Shown here piece after piece: positions 1-9,080 of a DNA stretch of 64,000 bases (the stretch's first letter is position 1; each line of letters opens with the position of its first letter). The DNA comes from an uncultured Lachnospiraceae bacterium. GTDB taxonomy: Bacteria > Bacillota > Clostridia > Lachnospirales > Lachnospiraceae. The stretch spans positions 1-64,000 of the forward strand of contig CAJUTC010000009.1 in the NCBI GenBank assembly GCA_910589195.1. Direction: 5' to 3'. Both the position numbers and the translations under genes were made by a program. The notes beneath the pieces were generated by a model that made no database searches, was not told where the DNA came from, and worked only from the letters and a program-made list of their open reading frames with translations.

Positions 1-142
1 GCTGGAGTGTAAATTCAAATCCCAATTCCTCCGCTCCCAATTCCTCCGCCAAATTTTTCCATGCCAGATAGTGATATTTTGCCGTATCAACCAATACGCC
101 ATCCAAATCAAATATGGCGCACATTTCCTTCATATTTCCCAT
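1..142 (-). CDS. pgmB: Beta-phosphoglucomutase, N-terminal part (cut by window edge)
   Basis: Only the first ~47 codons lie in the window and the gene continues past base 1. The peptide begins MGNMKEMCAIFDLDGVLVDT, the DxDGV HAD motif I with the nucleophile Asp, followed by AKYHYLAW, typical of beta-phosphoglucomutase. The family converts beta-glucose 1-phosphate to glucose 6-phosphate in the cytoplasm. GGAGG at 148-152 precedes the ATG at 142; a second in-frame ATG is at 133. It lies 89 bases downstream of the GH65 phosphorylase, whose product it would use. The codons for AEELG are repeated in tandem at about 22-50, which looks like a 15-base duplication. Family call is firm; the rest of the protein is not visible. 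Confidence 0.85.
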   Translation of the reverse strand, partial: MGNMKEMCAIFDLDGVLVDTAKYHYLAWKNLAEELGAEELGFEFTLQ

Positions 143-231
143 TTTTTCCTCCATTCGGTGTGTGTTTCCCAACAGTTCACGCTCCCTGTTCTAGGAACAA
201 ACGAATCATGTGCACATTTTTTCTTTCACAC

Positions 232-2519
232 TTATTTCCTCATCTCAATTGTTGTTTCATCTCTCACATGGTATTCTTTTCCATATATGTAAAGATCCAC
301 TGGTTTTTTGTTTACCAGGGCAATCCTGCATATTTTTTTGTCAATACATATTTTGATTTTGCTGCCTCTTAGACAGATATCTAAACAGATGCTATCCCAC
401 TCATCCGGAAGAAGCGGATTCAAGAAAAACCCGTCTTCCTTTATGCGCAATCCTAAAAATCCATAGACAATGGCCATGTAGGTTCCGCCCATATTTGCCG
501 TGTGGATTCCGTCTTTTGTGTTCTTCTGTGAATTGTTAATATCGATTTTTGAAGAAAAATCAAAATACTGATACGCCTTTTCTTTCTCTCCTAACTTTGC
601 CGCCATAATACTGAATACGCATCTTGATAAGGAAGAATCATGGGTCGTGATCCTTTCATAATAATCAAACGAATTTCGTTTGGTGGATAATTTTTGTTCA
701 TCTTCAAACAGAAAATGCGCCAGTACAGTATCGGCCTGTTTACAAACCTGAAAACGGTAAATATGGTACAGGAAATTTTTATGCATCAAGGGGCCTGCTC
801 CTTCCGTAATGGAATCCATATCCCACCATTTCTTTGACAGGAAGCTGTCGTCCTGCGGGTTAATATCCAGTTCTTTATCATATGGAAGATACATGGCCTC
901 TGCCGCTTTCGCAAAACCGCGGATTTCTTCTTCTGTGATTCCTATTTTCTTCTGCAGTGTTTCTAACTGCCCTTTCTGCTTGAATTGTTCATATAGCTTT
1001 CGAGCCCATGTAAGATTATATTTTGCTGACAAGTTTGTATAATAATTATTGTTTACAACACAAGTATATTCATCAGGACCTGTTACGCTGTGAATATGGA
1101 ATTTTCCTTTGTAAAAATTTCCAAGATCATACCAGATACGGGCTGTTTCCAATACGATTTCCGCGCCTTGCTCCGTCATATAATCCCAATCGCCAGTAAT
1201 CAGGTAGTACTGGATGATTCCGTAGGCAATATCTCCGATGATATGATATTGAGCGCCGCCGGACGGATAGTAGTAGGAACATTCCTTTCCATTGATGGTT
1301 CGCCATGGAAACAGCGCTCCCTTTGAATGCCCAAGCCTTATAGCGTTTTCTCTGGCCTGTTCCAAAATATGGTAACGGTATCCCAAAAGCTTCTTTGCGC
1401 AGCCCGGCTGTGTCAATGAGAAAAATGGGAGCATGTACATCTCTGTATCCCAGAAATAATGTCCTTCATATCCTTCCCCGCTTAATCCTTTTGCCCCAAT
1501 ATTGCTGACGCCGTCAAGACCTGCTGACTGAAGCAGGCAGTATTGATTGAAATGGAGGGACAAGTTCAGTTCTTCATCCCCGCCAATCTCAATCCCGCAT
1601 TGGCTCCAAAAAGATTCCAGAAACTGCTCCTGCTTCTGATGCCAATAAGAAGCTTTTAATACTATGGCCTGATTCAGAAAATCCAGCGCCTTTTCACGGA
1701 CATTTGCATACCTTAAAGAATCACAGATAACACTATATTTTTCGACGCTGCTCCAGGTTCCTTCCTTGATAGAAAGCTCAATGGCAGTTATAATGCATTT
1801 ATCTTTACATGCCTGTGTCATAACAGCCGGTTCTGAGCAAATATGTTTTACGGCACATGCTGCTTCCAAGTGGGAATTTACGGTTTCCGAAACCAATAAT
1901 CCGATTCCTTCACTGGCTTCTGACGTTTTTACACTGATATGAAGGCGTTTTTCACCCGCAACCCGGGAATCCCTTTTATTAAAGTAATTGTATACATCTC
2001 CCGACTGAATGGATTCCATTTTTACTGTTCCCGAAAAATTCAGAGGACAAATCCGGTAATTAATAAGCAACAATGGAAGCATTTCAAAAGAAGCCAGCCG
2101 CTCAATATAAATCCTGACTTTTTTCCTTTCGGGGATTCCCATACAAATGAACGCGCGGTAATCCCTTTTTTCATGTCCAGGAGCCGTTTATATTCAGTTA
2201 CGGTTCCCTGAAACAGGTCTAATGGTTCCTCCCCAATCCAAAGCTTCATGGACTGAGTATCGAATACATTTACCATGGAATGTTTTTCCTGGATAAATCC
2301 GATATGCCATTCTTCCGTACTAATTTTGTAGGAATTGTAAAAGCCATTAATATACTGTCCCCGAATGGAATCAAAGCCTTCCGGGTAGCCTTCCTCAAAA
2401 TTTCCACGGATCCCCTGATATCCATTTGCATTGTGAAATAATGTTTCATTCAAAAGCAATTCCGCATTATTTTTTTCAAATCCTGACTTTTCTAAAATAT
2501 AAGATGATGTAGCACTCAT
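232..2519 (-). pseudogene. GH65 disaccharide phosphorylase, interrupted by a -1 frameshift
   Basis: Two overlapping reading frames together give one complete ~760-residue glycoside hydrolase family 65 protein. Codons from 2519 to about 2115 encode the N-terminal beta-sandwich domain; the rest, to the TAA at 232, is in the next frame and holds the (alpha/alpha)6 barrel with FWDTEMYMLPF, the VTGPDEY general-acid motif and the THDSSLS phosphate-binding region. The family phosphorolyses kojibiose, maltose, trehalose or nigerose; the substrate cannot be told from sequence. The frames meet at GGAAAAAAG near 2115-2121: one extra A would restore a single frame. The ATG at 2519 has AAGGAG just upstream. 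It sits with a sugar ABC transporter and pgmB, the usual partners. It may be truly inactive, frameshift-expressed or a base-calling error. Confidence 0.85.
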
Positions 2520-3219
2520 ATAATCTCCTTTGTTCATAACCTGTATTTCGTTCAGGCACACATTCATTCACACAAAAATTCAATAAATCGTTTTGCATTT
2601 TCCGGGCATGGGCGTTTTGCATCACGACCAGGTAAACATTTCCCTGAATTTGAAAACCATGTCCTTTTAATTTTTTGTTACCTGTTATCCGGATTCCAAA
2701 AACGTCTTTCCTATCTGAATTCAAATCCTCCAGTTGTTCATCTGAAACAATTTTAAATAGCGGCTGAAGAAGCCCGGAATCCTTGTAATGGCTGTAAAAT
2801 TCCTCATCTAAAATCATCACATCAACTAATTTATTGTTTATATAAGATGCCAGTTTCATTTCTTTATAATGATCGGAAAGGGAGGAACCAGAAAAAAGCA
2901 AGGAATCGTCTATATAAATTTCATGAAAGCGGTTCTGATCCTGAATAAATTCTTTAAAATCATTTCCCAGCGTTTTTACGTTTCCGCCATAAGAATTAAT
3001 TACCAATGCGTTGAAAACAATATCCACCTGCATCCGATAAATATAATAAATCACAAATATAATTCCAAGAAATGTAATGAACGTAATTAACATATGGGTT
3101 TTATAATACGCAGCAATATGCTGGATTTTTTGCAAAACATTCATCTGATCCAGATAACTTTTTTCAAGTTTCCGCTTCTCTCTTCGGCTCATATCACTTT
3201 CGTGTTTTCCTGGCTCCAT
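2476..3219 (-). CDS. Single-pass membrane protein with extracytoplasmic domain, unknown function
   Basis: Not a recognised family. The ATG at 3219 follows AGAAAGGG. The N-terminus is cytoplasmic and highly charged (MEPGKHESDMSRREKRKLEK), then one hydrophobic segment at about residues 42-62 (HMLITFITFLGIIFVIYYIY), then a ~180-residue outside domain. That domain has phrases like those of extracellular solute-binding proteins (DVMILDEEFYSHYKDSGLLQP, VYLVVMQNAHARKMQ), so it may be a tethered sugar-sensing or transport-assisting subunit; this is inference. The frame runs 44 bases into the phosphorylase gene. One extra A at about 2591-2594 would instead end the protein in KRFIEFLCE at 2564, a more natural tail, so the C-terminus may be frameshifted. 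Confidence 0.6.
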   Translation of the reverse strand: MEPGKHESDMSRREKRKLEKSYLDQMNVLQKIQHIAAYYKTHMLITFITFLGIIFVIYYIYRMQVDIVFNALVINSYGGNVKTLGNDFKEFIQDQNRFHEIYIDDSLLFSGSSLSDHYKEMKLASYINNKLVDVMILDEEFYSHYKDSGLLQPLFKIVSDEQLEDLNSDRKDVFGIRITGNKKLKGHGFQIQGNVYLVVMQNAHARKMQNDLLNFCVNECVPERNTGYEQRRLYECYIILYFRKVRI

Positions 3220-3268
3220 CTGTTTTCCCTTTCTATCATATAAGTTTCCTGAGCAGCCAAACACTTTA

Positions 3269-4099
3269 TTATTCTTTCACGCCGCCATTGGCAATGCCGG
3301 AAACAATCTGTTTCTGGAATAACAAAACAATAATCAAGGTAGGAATCGTTACAATCGCTGCCGCCGCAGTGATTTGTCCCCAATAGATCGTGTATTCATC
3401 CCGCAGATTGGCGATCCGTACCGGCACAGACATCCAGGCAGTTTCCGAATTCAGCGTCAGCGACAGCAGATACTCATTCCAGGCAGAAATAAAGGTAAGG
3501 ATTGCCGACGCAAAAATTCCGGGGGCAGCAATCGGAAAAACGATCTGCCATAAGGTTTTCCATGGAGTGCACCCATCCATCTTAGCTGCTTCTTCCAGAG
3601 AAGCAGGAACCTGCTTGAAGTGAGTAATCATTATCCAAACGGCACTTGGCAGCGTAATACATCCATAAGGCAATGTAATCATATAGCTGTTCAGCCATCC
3701 CAGCTTATAGAACATATTGAAAATCGGACCAATCAAAATCATCTGAGGAAACATGGATACGCCAAGAATAATTATGATCAGTATACTTCTTCCTTTAAAT
3801 TTATATCTGGCAATCATATACGCCGACATGGAGGCTGTTATGGTAACGTAAACCGTTGTTAATGCGGCATTAATAAAACTATTTTTAATAGCGGTTAATA
3901 TTCCTTTTTCCACAATCACGGAAATATAATTTTCCAGAGTGGCATTTGATGATATGATTGCATACGTAGCGGCGCCATGAATATCCGCATCTGTTTTAAA
4001 AGAAGTGATGACAATCCAGACAAAAGGAAATACGGTAATACATAAAAACAAGATAATAAAACCTAAGCAGGCCCAGTCAAACGCAGTTCTTTTTCTCAT
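3269..4099 (-). CDS. Carbohydrate ABC transporter permease, MalG type
   Basis: A 276-residue inner-membrane protein with six predicted hydrophobic segments. The EAA loop that contacts the ATPase is visible as EEAAKMDGCTPWKTLWQIVFP at about residues 188-208. It pairs with the MalF-type permease just upstream (15-base gap), forming the channel of a CUT1 sugar importer. ATG at 4099 follows GGGGGAGG. No ATP-binding subunit is encoded here; CUT1 importers of Firmicutes commonly share an MsmK/UgpC-type ATPase encoded elsewhere. The neighbouring phosphorylase suggests an alpha-linked disaccharide as substrate, which is inference. Confidence 0.9.
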   Translation of the reverse strand: MRKRTAFDWACLGFIILFLCITVFPFVWIVITSFKTDADIHGAATYAIISSNATLENYISVIVEKGILTAIKNSFINAALTTVYVTITASMSAYMIARYKFKGRSILIIIILGVSMFPQMILIGPIFNMFYKLGWLNSYMITLPYGCITLPSAVWIMITHFKQVPASLEEAAKMDGCTPWKTLWQIVFPIAAPGIFASAILTFISAWNEYLLSLTLNSETAWMSVPVRIANLRDEYTIYWGQITAAAAIVTIPTLIIVLLFQKQIVSGIANGGVKE

Positions 4100-4114
4100 G
4101 TTAACCTCCCCCTC

Positions 4115-5350
4115 TTATGAGGTCTTGCTGCTGATTACATCCGCACCAAGAACCTTTATGTAGATAAACGCAATAATTGCTACGCAGACAAACATTCCGA
4201 TGACGACTGCCGAGCCATATCCGTAATTACTCTGGCTGAAGATTAATTTATTGGAATAGATAGACAGAGTTTCTGTCCCGTTGCCAGGGCCTCCGCCGGT
4301 AAGAACTGTCAGCAGATCAAATACTCGGAAGGAATCCAAGGTACGGAATAGCAAAGCGACCATAATACTGGGCTTCATAAGGGGAAGTGTAATGCGGAAG
4401 AAGCTGCTGATTTTTCCGGATCCATCAATGGATGCCGCTTCATATAAACCGGTATCAATTACCTGAAGGCCTGCTACAAGAAGAAGAGCCATATAAGGTG
4501 TCGTTTTCCATATATCGGCCATAATAGCGGAAGCCATAGCCCCGTCTGGAGTCATAAGCATAGCAGCCTGCTTGTTGATAAAGCCAATTTTATGGAAAAT
4601 GAAGGCAACTACGCCAAAATCGCCATCATACATATACTTCCACATCATTGCGGAAACTACAGTAGGAATCGCCCACGGAATCAGCCCCAAGGTACGAATC
4701 ATGCCAATGCCTTTGATAGACTGGTTCATAATCAGAGCAAGGCAGAATCCCAGAATAAATTCGAAAGAAACAGATATCACTGTAAACACAATCGTATGTC
4801 CCAGATCCTTCCAAAAACGTACATCCTTTACTAAAGCGATATAATTTCGCAATCCGATAAAATTACTGGATACGATTGTAGAATCTAAATTGTCCAAAAT
4901 CACCGGCATCTTTTCCACATTATAGAAGACCACGTCAGCGTATTTATCACTGTTATAAATAGCCATAATCCGTTCTCTGATATTGCTTCCAAATTCCCGA
5001 AGTTTTGCAATCTGGCTGTCAGAAATTTTCACCGTATCCGTAATATATGCATACTGTTCCATCATAACGCTTATTTCTTCCTGGATTGCGGCAATCTCTT
5101 TTTGATCCTCTTCCTCTACAAGCGTTATATCAGAACTAAGAAAATAATTTACATATTTGCAGTCTTCCTGAAATAAGGAACCATTAAACTGTTCGGAAAT
5201 ATAGAAACTGTTGTAGGACTGATCATTATTTCTGTAATCAAACAGCGAATACATAAATGACGTAACGATCGGATAGAAAGAAAACACGCAGATAAACAAA
5301 AGCAGAGGAAGAATAAACACAAATTGCTTGAATGTCATTCTCTTGACCAT
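4115..5350 (-). CDS. Carbohydrate ABC transporter permease, MalF type, with large extracytoplasmic loop
   Basis: A 411-residue permease, longer than the ~290-300 residues usual for Gram-positive MalF homologues. The extra length is a hydrophilic stretch of roughly 125 residues between the first and second membrane segments (about residues 38-165) rich in Glu, Asp and Ile, which would face outside. The EAA loop is visible as YEAASIDGSGKISSFFRITLP near residue 305. ATG at 5350 follows GGAGGG. It lies between the binding protein and the MalG-type permease in one operon. A hairpin upstream at 5393-5435 may lower its expression relative to the binding protein. Confidence 0.9.
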   Translation of the reverse strand: MVKRMTFKQFVFILPLLLFICVFSFYPIVTSFMYSLFDYRNNDQSYNSFYISEQFNGSLFQEDCKYVNYFLSSDITLVEEEDQKEIAAIQEEISVMMEQYAYITDTVKISDSQIAKLREFGSNIRERIMAIYNSDKYADVVFYNVEKMPVILDNLDSTIVSSNFIGLRNYIALVKDVRFWKDLGHTIVFTVISVSFEFILGFCLALIMNQSIKGIGMIRTLGLIPWAIPTVVSAMMWKYMYDGDFGVVAFIFHKIGFINKQAAMLMTPDGAMASAIMADIWKTTPYMALLLVAGLQVIDTGLYEAASIDGSGKISSFFRITLPLMKPSIMVALLFRTLDSFRVFDLLTVLTGGGPGNGTETLSIYSNKLIFSQSNYGYGSAVVIGMFVCVAIIAFIYIKVLGADVISSKTS

Positions 5351-5392
5351 ATAGAAATCCCTCCATTAAAATAATTGATTTAAGCACTTTAA

Positions 5393-5435
5393 TAAAAGGG
5401 GCTGCCAGTTACAATTTATGTAATTCAGCAACCCC
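5393..5435 (-). terminator. Hairpin between binding-protein and permease genes, followed by T-rich run
   Basis: On the minus strand GGGGTTGCTG pairs imperfectly with TGGCAGCCCC and is followed by TTTTATT. It sits after the solute-binding protein stop and before the permease genes, the usual place for a partial terminator or 3'-stabilising hairpin that sets binding protein above permease levels. Confidence 0.6.
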
Positions 5436-5480
5436 ATATTAATGACCGCAACAGGCAAATGATTTTGCTGTTTACTATCA

Positions 5481-6803
5481 CTATTTCACTGTAAATCCGT
5501 ATTCATCCAGTAGGTTCTGAACCTCTGATACAGCATCTTCTAAGGATGATTTATCCGATAGATAAGAATGAATGGCAACCTGCATAGAATCAGACAACTC
5601 ATTATATTTTGCTACGGCTGGACGGGAAATGGCAATTTTTAATGAGTTTTTAAACCCTTCAAGAGGCAGAAGCTTGTGGGATTCTAAGAGTTCCGGTGAT
5701 TCCACATGAGGGGTATATCCAGGAATTCCGTTTCCGGTTTTGCAGAAAACAATATTCCCTTCTCCCGATGTGGCGTACTGAATAAATTTCCAGGCTGCTT
5801 CTTTCTCTTTACAGTTAATGTTAATGCCCAGTTCCCAACCGCCAAAAGTCGATCCGCCCTTCTTTGGCAAGCAAGCAGCCGTTACCTGATCCGGGCTGAC
5901 AGCAGTTTCATCGTTAAAGTTGCCGTATGTAGAAGACCATCCTCTGTACATAACGCTTTGTCCGGAAGTAATCAAATCAACTCCGTCTGATTCAACCATG
6001 GAAAGCTGCTTATCGGAAGTATAATCAGCGGTTATCGCTTCTTTAAAGTTTGCAAAACCTTCCTCCAGATTGGTAAAATTGCTTGTCCATTCATTGGTAT
6101 TGCAAATAAGTCCTTCATACTGGTTAGCCTGGACGGCAAGCCCATATTTAGTGCCGCCTTCTCCCGCATATTTAGCAGCCATTTCCATCAAATCTTTATA
6201 TTCATAATCTCCGCTGACTAATACCTTCAGATCTTCTTCGGAAACAATATCCTTTCTTACGCACAAACTGGCAACATCCATATACAAGGGAAGGGCATAC
6301 AGTTTCGCGTTGTTGGTATTCGCCTGGATAGCACCTGGATTAAAATCCGCCGCATTCATCCCTGCATCCATCATGTATTCGTCAATAGGTTCCAAGTACC
6401 CAGAAGATGCGATATCCGCTACCCAACAGCAGTCAATAGCAATTACGTCGTACTCATCGCTGCCTGCTGACAAGGATGTGAGCAATTGTTGCTTATTGTC
6501 GTCGGATTTTTACGGGGCTGCATACAGTGCTACCTCAATTTCATCCTGGGACGCGTTAAACGCATCCACCAGAGCCTGGTGAGCTCCAGAACCATTGTCA
6601 GCTCCATACCATGTAATATGTACTTTGCTTCCTCCGGAAGTTTCCCCTTCCTTGCTGTCAGAAACCTTCTCCGTTTCCGTTATACCGCCTTCAGAAGTTT
6701 TCCCATCCGCTTTTGGACTGTCGGTTTTCTTTGCGCCGCATCCTGCAATAACAGTTGTTCCCATAGTTAATACTAACAGGGCCGCAAGATATTTCTTTCT
6801 CAT
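5481..6803 (-). pseudogene. Sugar ABC transporter solute-binding lipoprotein with in-frame TAA at codon 98
   Basis: From the ATG at 6803 the protein has a signal peptide and lipobox (VIAGC), an acidic/Ser-rich linker, then HITWYGADNGSG, the start of a CUT1 extracellular sugar-binding domain. The frame is cut by a TAA at 6512-6510, after YAAP, and continues in the same frame with KSDDNKQQLLTSLSAGSDEYDVI to 5481, giving ~440 codons in all, the usual family length. This is a nonsense substitution, not a frameshift. A start at the TTG at 6485 would lack the signal peptide and could not be exported. A TATAAT-like -10 lies at 6841-6836 with a poor -35. Unless the stop is read through or is a base-calling error, the importer has no working receptor. 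Confidence 0.88.
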
Positions 6804-6950
6804 TTTTACCTCTCCTTTGTCTATTGGTATGATTCATTATAGGAAATCAGATAGGAAAGAGAAAGAAACAAAACTTTGTATTTATTAGACAGAACCTAGT
6901 GTTCTGAAATAAGGCCTCCGCAAAACAGCCAGATTTTGCTGCCCAAACAG

Positions 6951-6998
6951 AAAAAAGCCGCCGCTTCCCGGTTGTTCAACCGAGAAAACGGCAGCTTT
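6951..6998 (-). terminator. Rho-independent terminator after the cysteine desulfurase gene
   Basis: On the minus strand AAAGCTGCCG...TCGGTT pairs with AACCGGGAAGCGGCGGCT around a GAAC loop and is followed by TTTTT. It lies ~60 bases past the stop at 7058 and closes the leftward selenium operon. Confidence 0.85.
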
Positions 6999-7057
6999 CT
7001 AATGTTTCCTAAAGCTTCCTGAAAAAACATATCAGCCGAAACGGCCTTGCCAGATCA

Positions 7058-8221
7058 TCAATAGTCCTTTAAGGCCTTGGCTGCATAAAGCACTTCTTCT
7101 TCTGTGTTAAAATAAGAAAAACTGAACCGGACGGCTCCTTGTGCTTTTGTCCCAAGCGTCTGATGTGTCAGGGGGGCACAATGGCCGCCGGAACGGGTGT
7201 ACACCCCATGTTCTTCTGCCAGCCAGTCGCTGACCTCACCAGAGTCTGCATCTCCCAGATTTAACGTCACCATGGCTGTCCGTTTCAACCAGCTATCACG
7301 GGAGTTTTCGTAAGATCCATAGTAGCCATAGAGGCGGATTCCCGGGATCTCTTTTACATTTTGGTAAAAGAGCCTTGCCAGATGTTCTTCTCTGCGGCGG
7401 ATAGGTTCAACGCCTCCTTGAGCTTTGATCCATAAAAGAGCCGCCCGAAGGCCGGCAATTCCATGGCCGTTTAAGGTTCCTGCTTCCAGCATCACCGGCA
7501 TCCTGGCAGGATGGCGTTTTTCATAGGTCATAATCCCGCTTCCGCCAGAAAGCAGCGGCTGCAAAACCAGACCCTCCCTTACGCAGATCCCTCCCGTTCC
7601 CTGAGGGCCTAAAAGCCCTTTGTGGCCGGTAAAGCAAAGGATATGGATCCCATCTTCCTTCATCGATATGGGAAAAACCCCGGCGGTCTGGGAAGCGTCT
7701 ACAATTAGCAACGCCCCGGCCTGTCTGCACCACCTTCCGATGGTGCGGATATCTAAGATATTTCCGGTTAAATTGGAGCCGTTGGCGCAGATTACTGCCT
7801 TGACTCCCGGCACAATCGCGTCATGAAGGGCTTCCATATCCAAAAGCCCTTCACAGGCATTTCCTCTGCATCCAATATAGGTTACATTTACTCCCTGTTC
7901 CTCCATCTGGTAAAGGGGGCGCAGGACACTGTTATGCTCCAACACAGTGGTAACCGCCTGATCACCTGGCCTTAACACACCCTTAATGGCCATATTTAAG
8001 CTTTCCGTGGAATTCATAGTAAACGCGGTCTGCTCCGGACCAAAGCCGTCAAACAGCTCATCTATTAGCTGCCTTGTTTCAAAAATTACCCGGGCACTTT
8101 CCAGAGCCGTTTCATAGGTTCCCCTGGAACAGTTGCCCATGGTGCGGATAGCATCAGCCACTGCCTGCGCTACCTGATCCGGACGGTAAAAGCTGGTGGC
8201 TGCGCTGTCAAAATATATCAT
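7058..8221 (-). CDS. Cysteine desulfurase-like PLP enzyme (class V aminotransferase), selenium cluster
   Basis: A 387-residue class V aminotransferase fold protein beginning MIYFDSAATSFYRP. The PLP lysine is in FTGHKGLLGPQGTG and the catalytic cysteine in SGGHCAPLTHQTLGT. Family members release S (or Se) from cysteine (or selenocysteine) as a persulfide or perselenide. The ATG at 8221 follows AGTAGGGG; an upstream frame extension to 8293 would overlap the yqeB gene and has no good ribosome site. It is the last gene of the selD-yedF-yqeB group and is followed by a terminator. The position suggests it supplies Se or S to SelD/YedF or to the molybdenum cofactor, which is inference. Confidence 0.88.
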   Translation of the reverse strand: MIYFDSAATSFYRPDQVAQAVADAIRTMGNCSRGTYETALESARVIFETRQLIDELFDGFGPEQTAFTMNSTESLNMAIKGVLRPGDQAVTTVLEHNSVLRPLYQMEEQGVNVTYIGCRGNACEGLLDMEALHDAIVPGVKAVICANGSNLTGNILDIRTIGRWCRQAGALLIVDASQTAGVFPISMKEDGIHILCFTGHKGLLGPQGTGGICVREGLVLQPLLSGGSGIMTYEKRHPARMPVMLEAGTLNGHGIAGLRAALLWIKAQGGVEPIRRREEHLARLFYQNVKEIPGIRLYGYYGSYENSRDSWLKRTAMVTLNLGDADSGEVSDWLAEEHGVYTRSGGHCAPLTHQTLGTKAQGAVRFSFSYFNTEEEVLYAAKALKDY

Positions 8222-8232
8222 GTAGATTTCCC

Positions 8233-9060
8233 CTACTTCCCCTGCTTCTCTTCCAGATATAAAAGGCCTTCCAAAACTGCCCCCGCAATGCATCTGGCCT
8301 TGTCTGAGATGGTAAAACAGTTTTCAAATTCGCTTTCCCTGGGGTCAATATCCGCAATTTTTAACCCTTCTGTTACCGGATATCCGGATCGGATCAGACC
8401 TCTTATAATTCCATCCAGCGAGGCTTCCACCAAAACCTCCCCTTGCCCGGTTACGATAACGGCAATGGCCTGCCCTTTTTTAACCCGATCCCCGATTTGG
8501 CAGCATCCCTTAAGGATCCCTTTTGCCGGAGAATGGATGACCCGCTCCTTCCCATAGCCGCCAATCAGTCCTGGGACTCCTGTATTTTTAAGGGCACAGC
8601 CGTTTCCAATTATTCTCCCCAGGTTATGACCCCGCATGGTTTCGATTACCAGATCCACATCTTTTCCTGCATAAAAGCCAGGCCCCAGGCCAATGGTTTT
8701 ATCTGCCATCTGACGGTTAGTGCCCAGATTTTTCTTTGCTAAAATCCCATCAATCAAAGCCCATGGCCGCCAGGTTTTTAAAATTTCGCATTCCGGATCC
8801 ACCAAAAGAGCCACGTTCCCCTGTTTCATTACCTGGCTGGCCTGGGCGGCATCTTTTACGTGTACGCAATCGATTCCTTCCACCTGGCTGACACCATCGT
8901 AAACGGCTTCTGAAAACGCCACCTGGCGGCGGATAGCTGAGGGATAGCCAGTTTCTAAAACTAGAACCGGATATCCAGATCGTTTCAGTTTATGGATTGT
9001 CCCGGTAGCGATATCGCCGCCTCCCCGGACAATAATAAGTTGCTTGCCGCGTTCAGACAT
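8233..9060 (-). CDS. yqeB: YqeB, selenium-dependent molybdenum hydroxylase accessory protein (EF2563 family)
   Basis: A 275-residue protein starting MSERGKQLIIVRGGGDIATG, an XdhC-like Rossmann fold with a GGGD nucleotide site, plus a later biotinyl-like segment (GDRVKKGQAIAVI). The family is found with selD, yedF and molybdenum hydroxylases in genomes that use a labile selenium cofactor and is thought to help mature it. ATG at 9060 follows GCAGGAGGAACG. It ends 11 bases before the desulfurase start and begins 20 bases after yedF, so translation is probably coupled. The exact biochemical step is not known. Confidence 0.9.
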   Translation of the reverse strand: MSERGKQLIIVRGGGDIATGTIHKLKRSGYPVLVLETGYPSAIRRQVAFSEAVYDGVSQVEGIDCVHVKDAAQASQVMKQGNVALLVDPECEILKTWRPWALIDGILAKKNLGTNRQMADKTIGLGPGFYAGKDVDLVIETMRGHNLGRIIGNGCALKNTGVPGLIGGYGKERVIHSPAKGILKGCCQIGDRVKKGQAIAVIVTGQGEVLVEASLDGIIRGLIRSGYPVTEGLKIADIDPRESEFENCFTISDKARCIAGAVLEGLLYLEEKQGK

Positions 9061-9080
9061 ACTCGTTCCTCCTGCCAACG

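Noticed and set aside
6510..6512. Recoding of TAA in the binding-protein gene
   Set aside because: Known recoding uses TGA (Sec) or TAG (Pyl); TAA with no visible signal is better read as a nonsense mutation or error.
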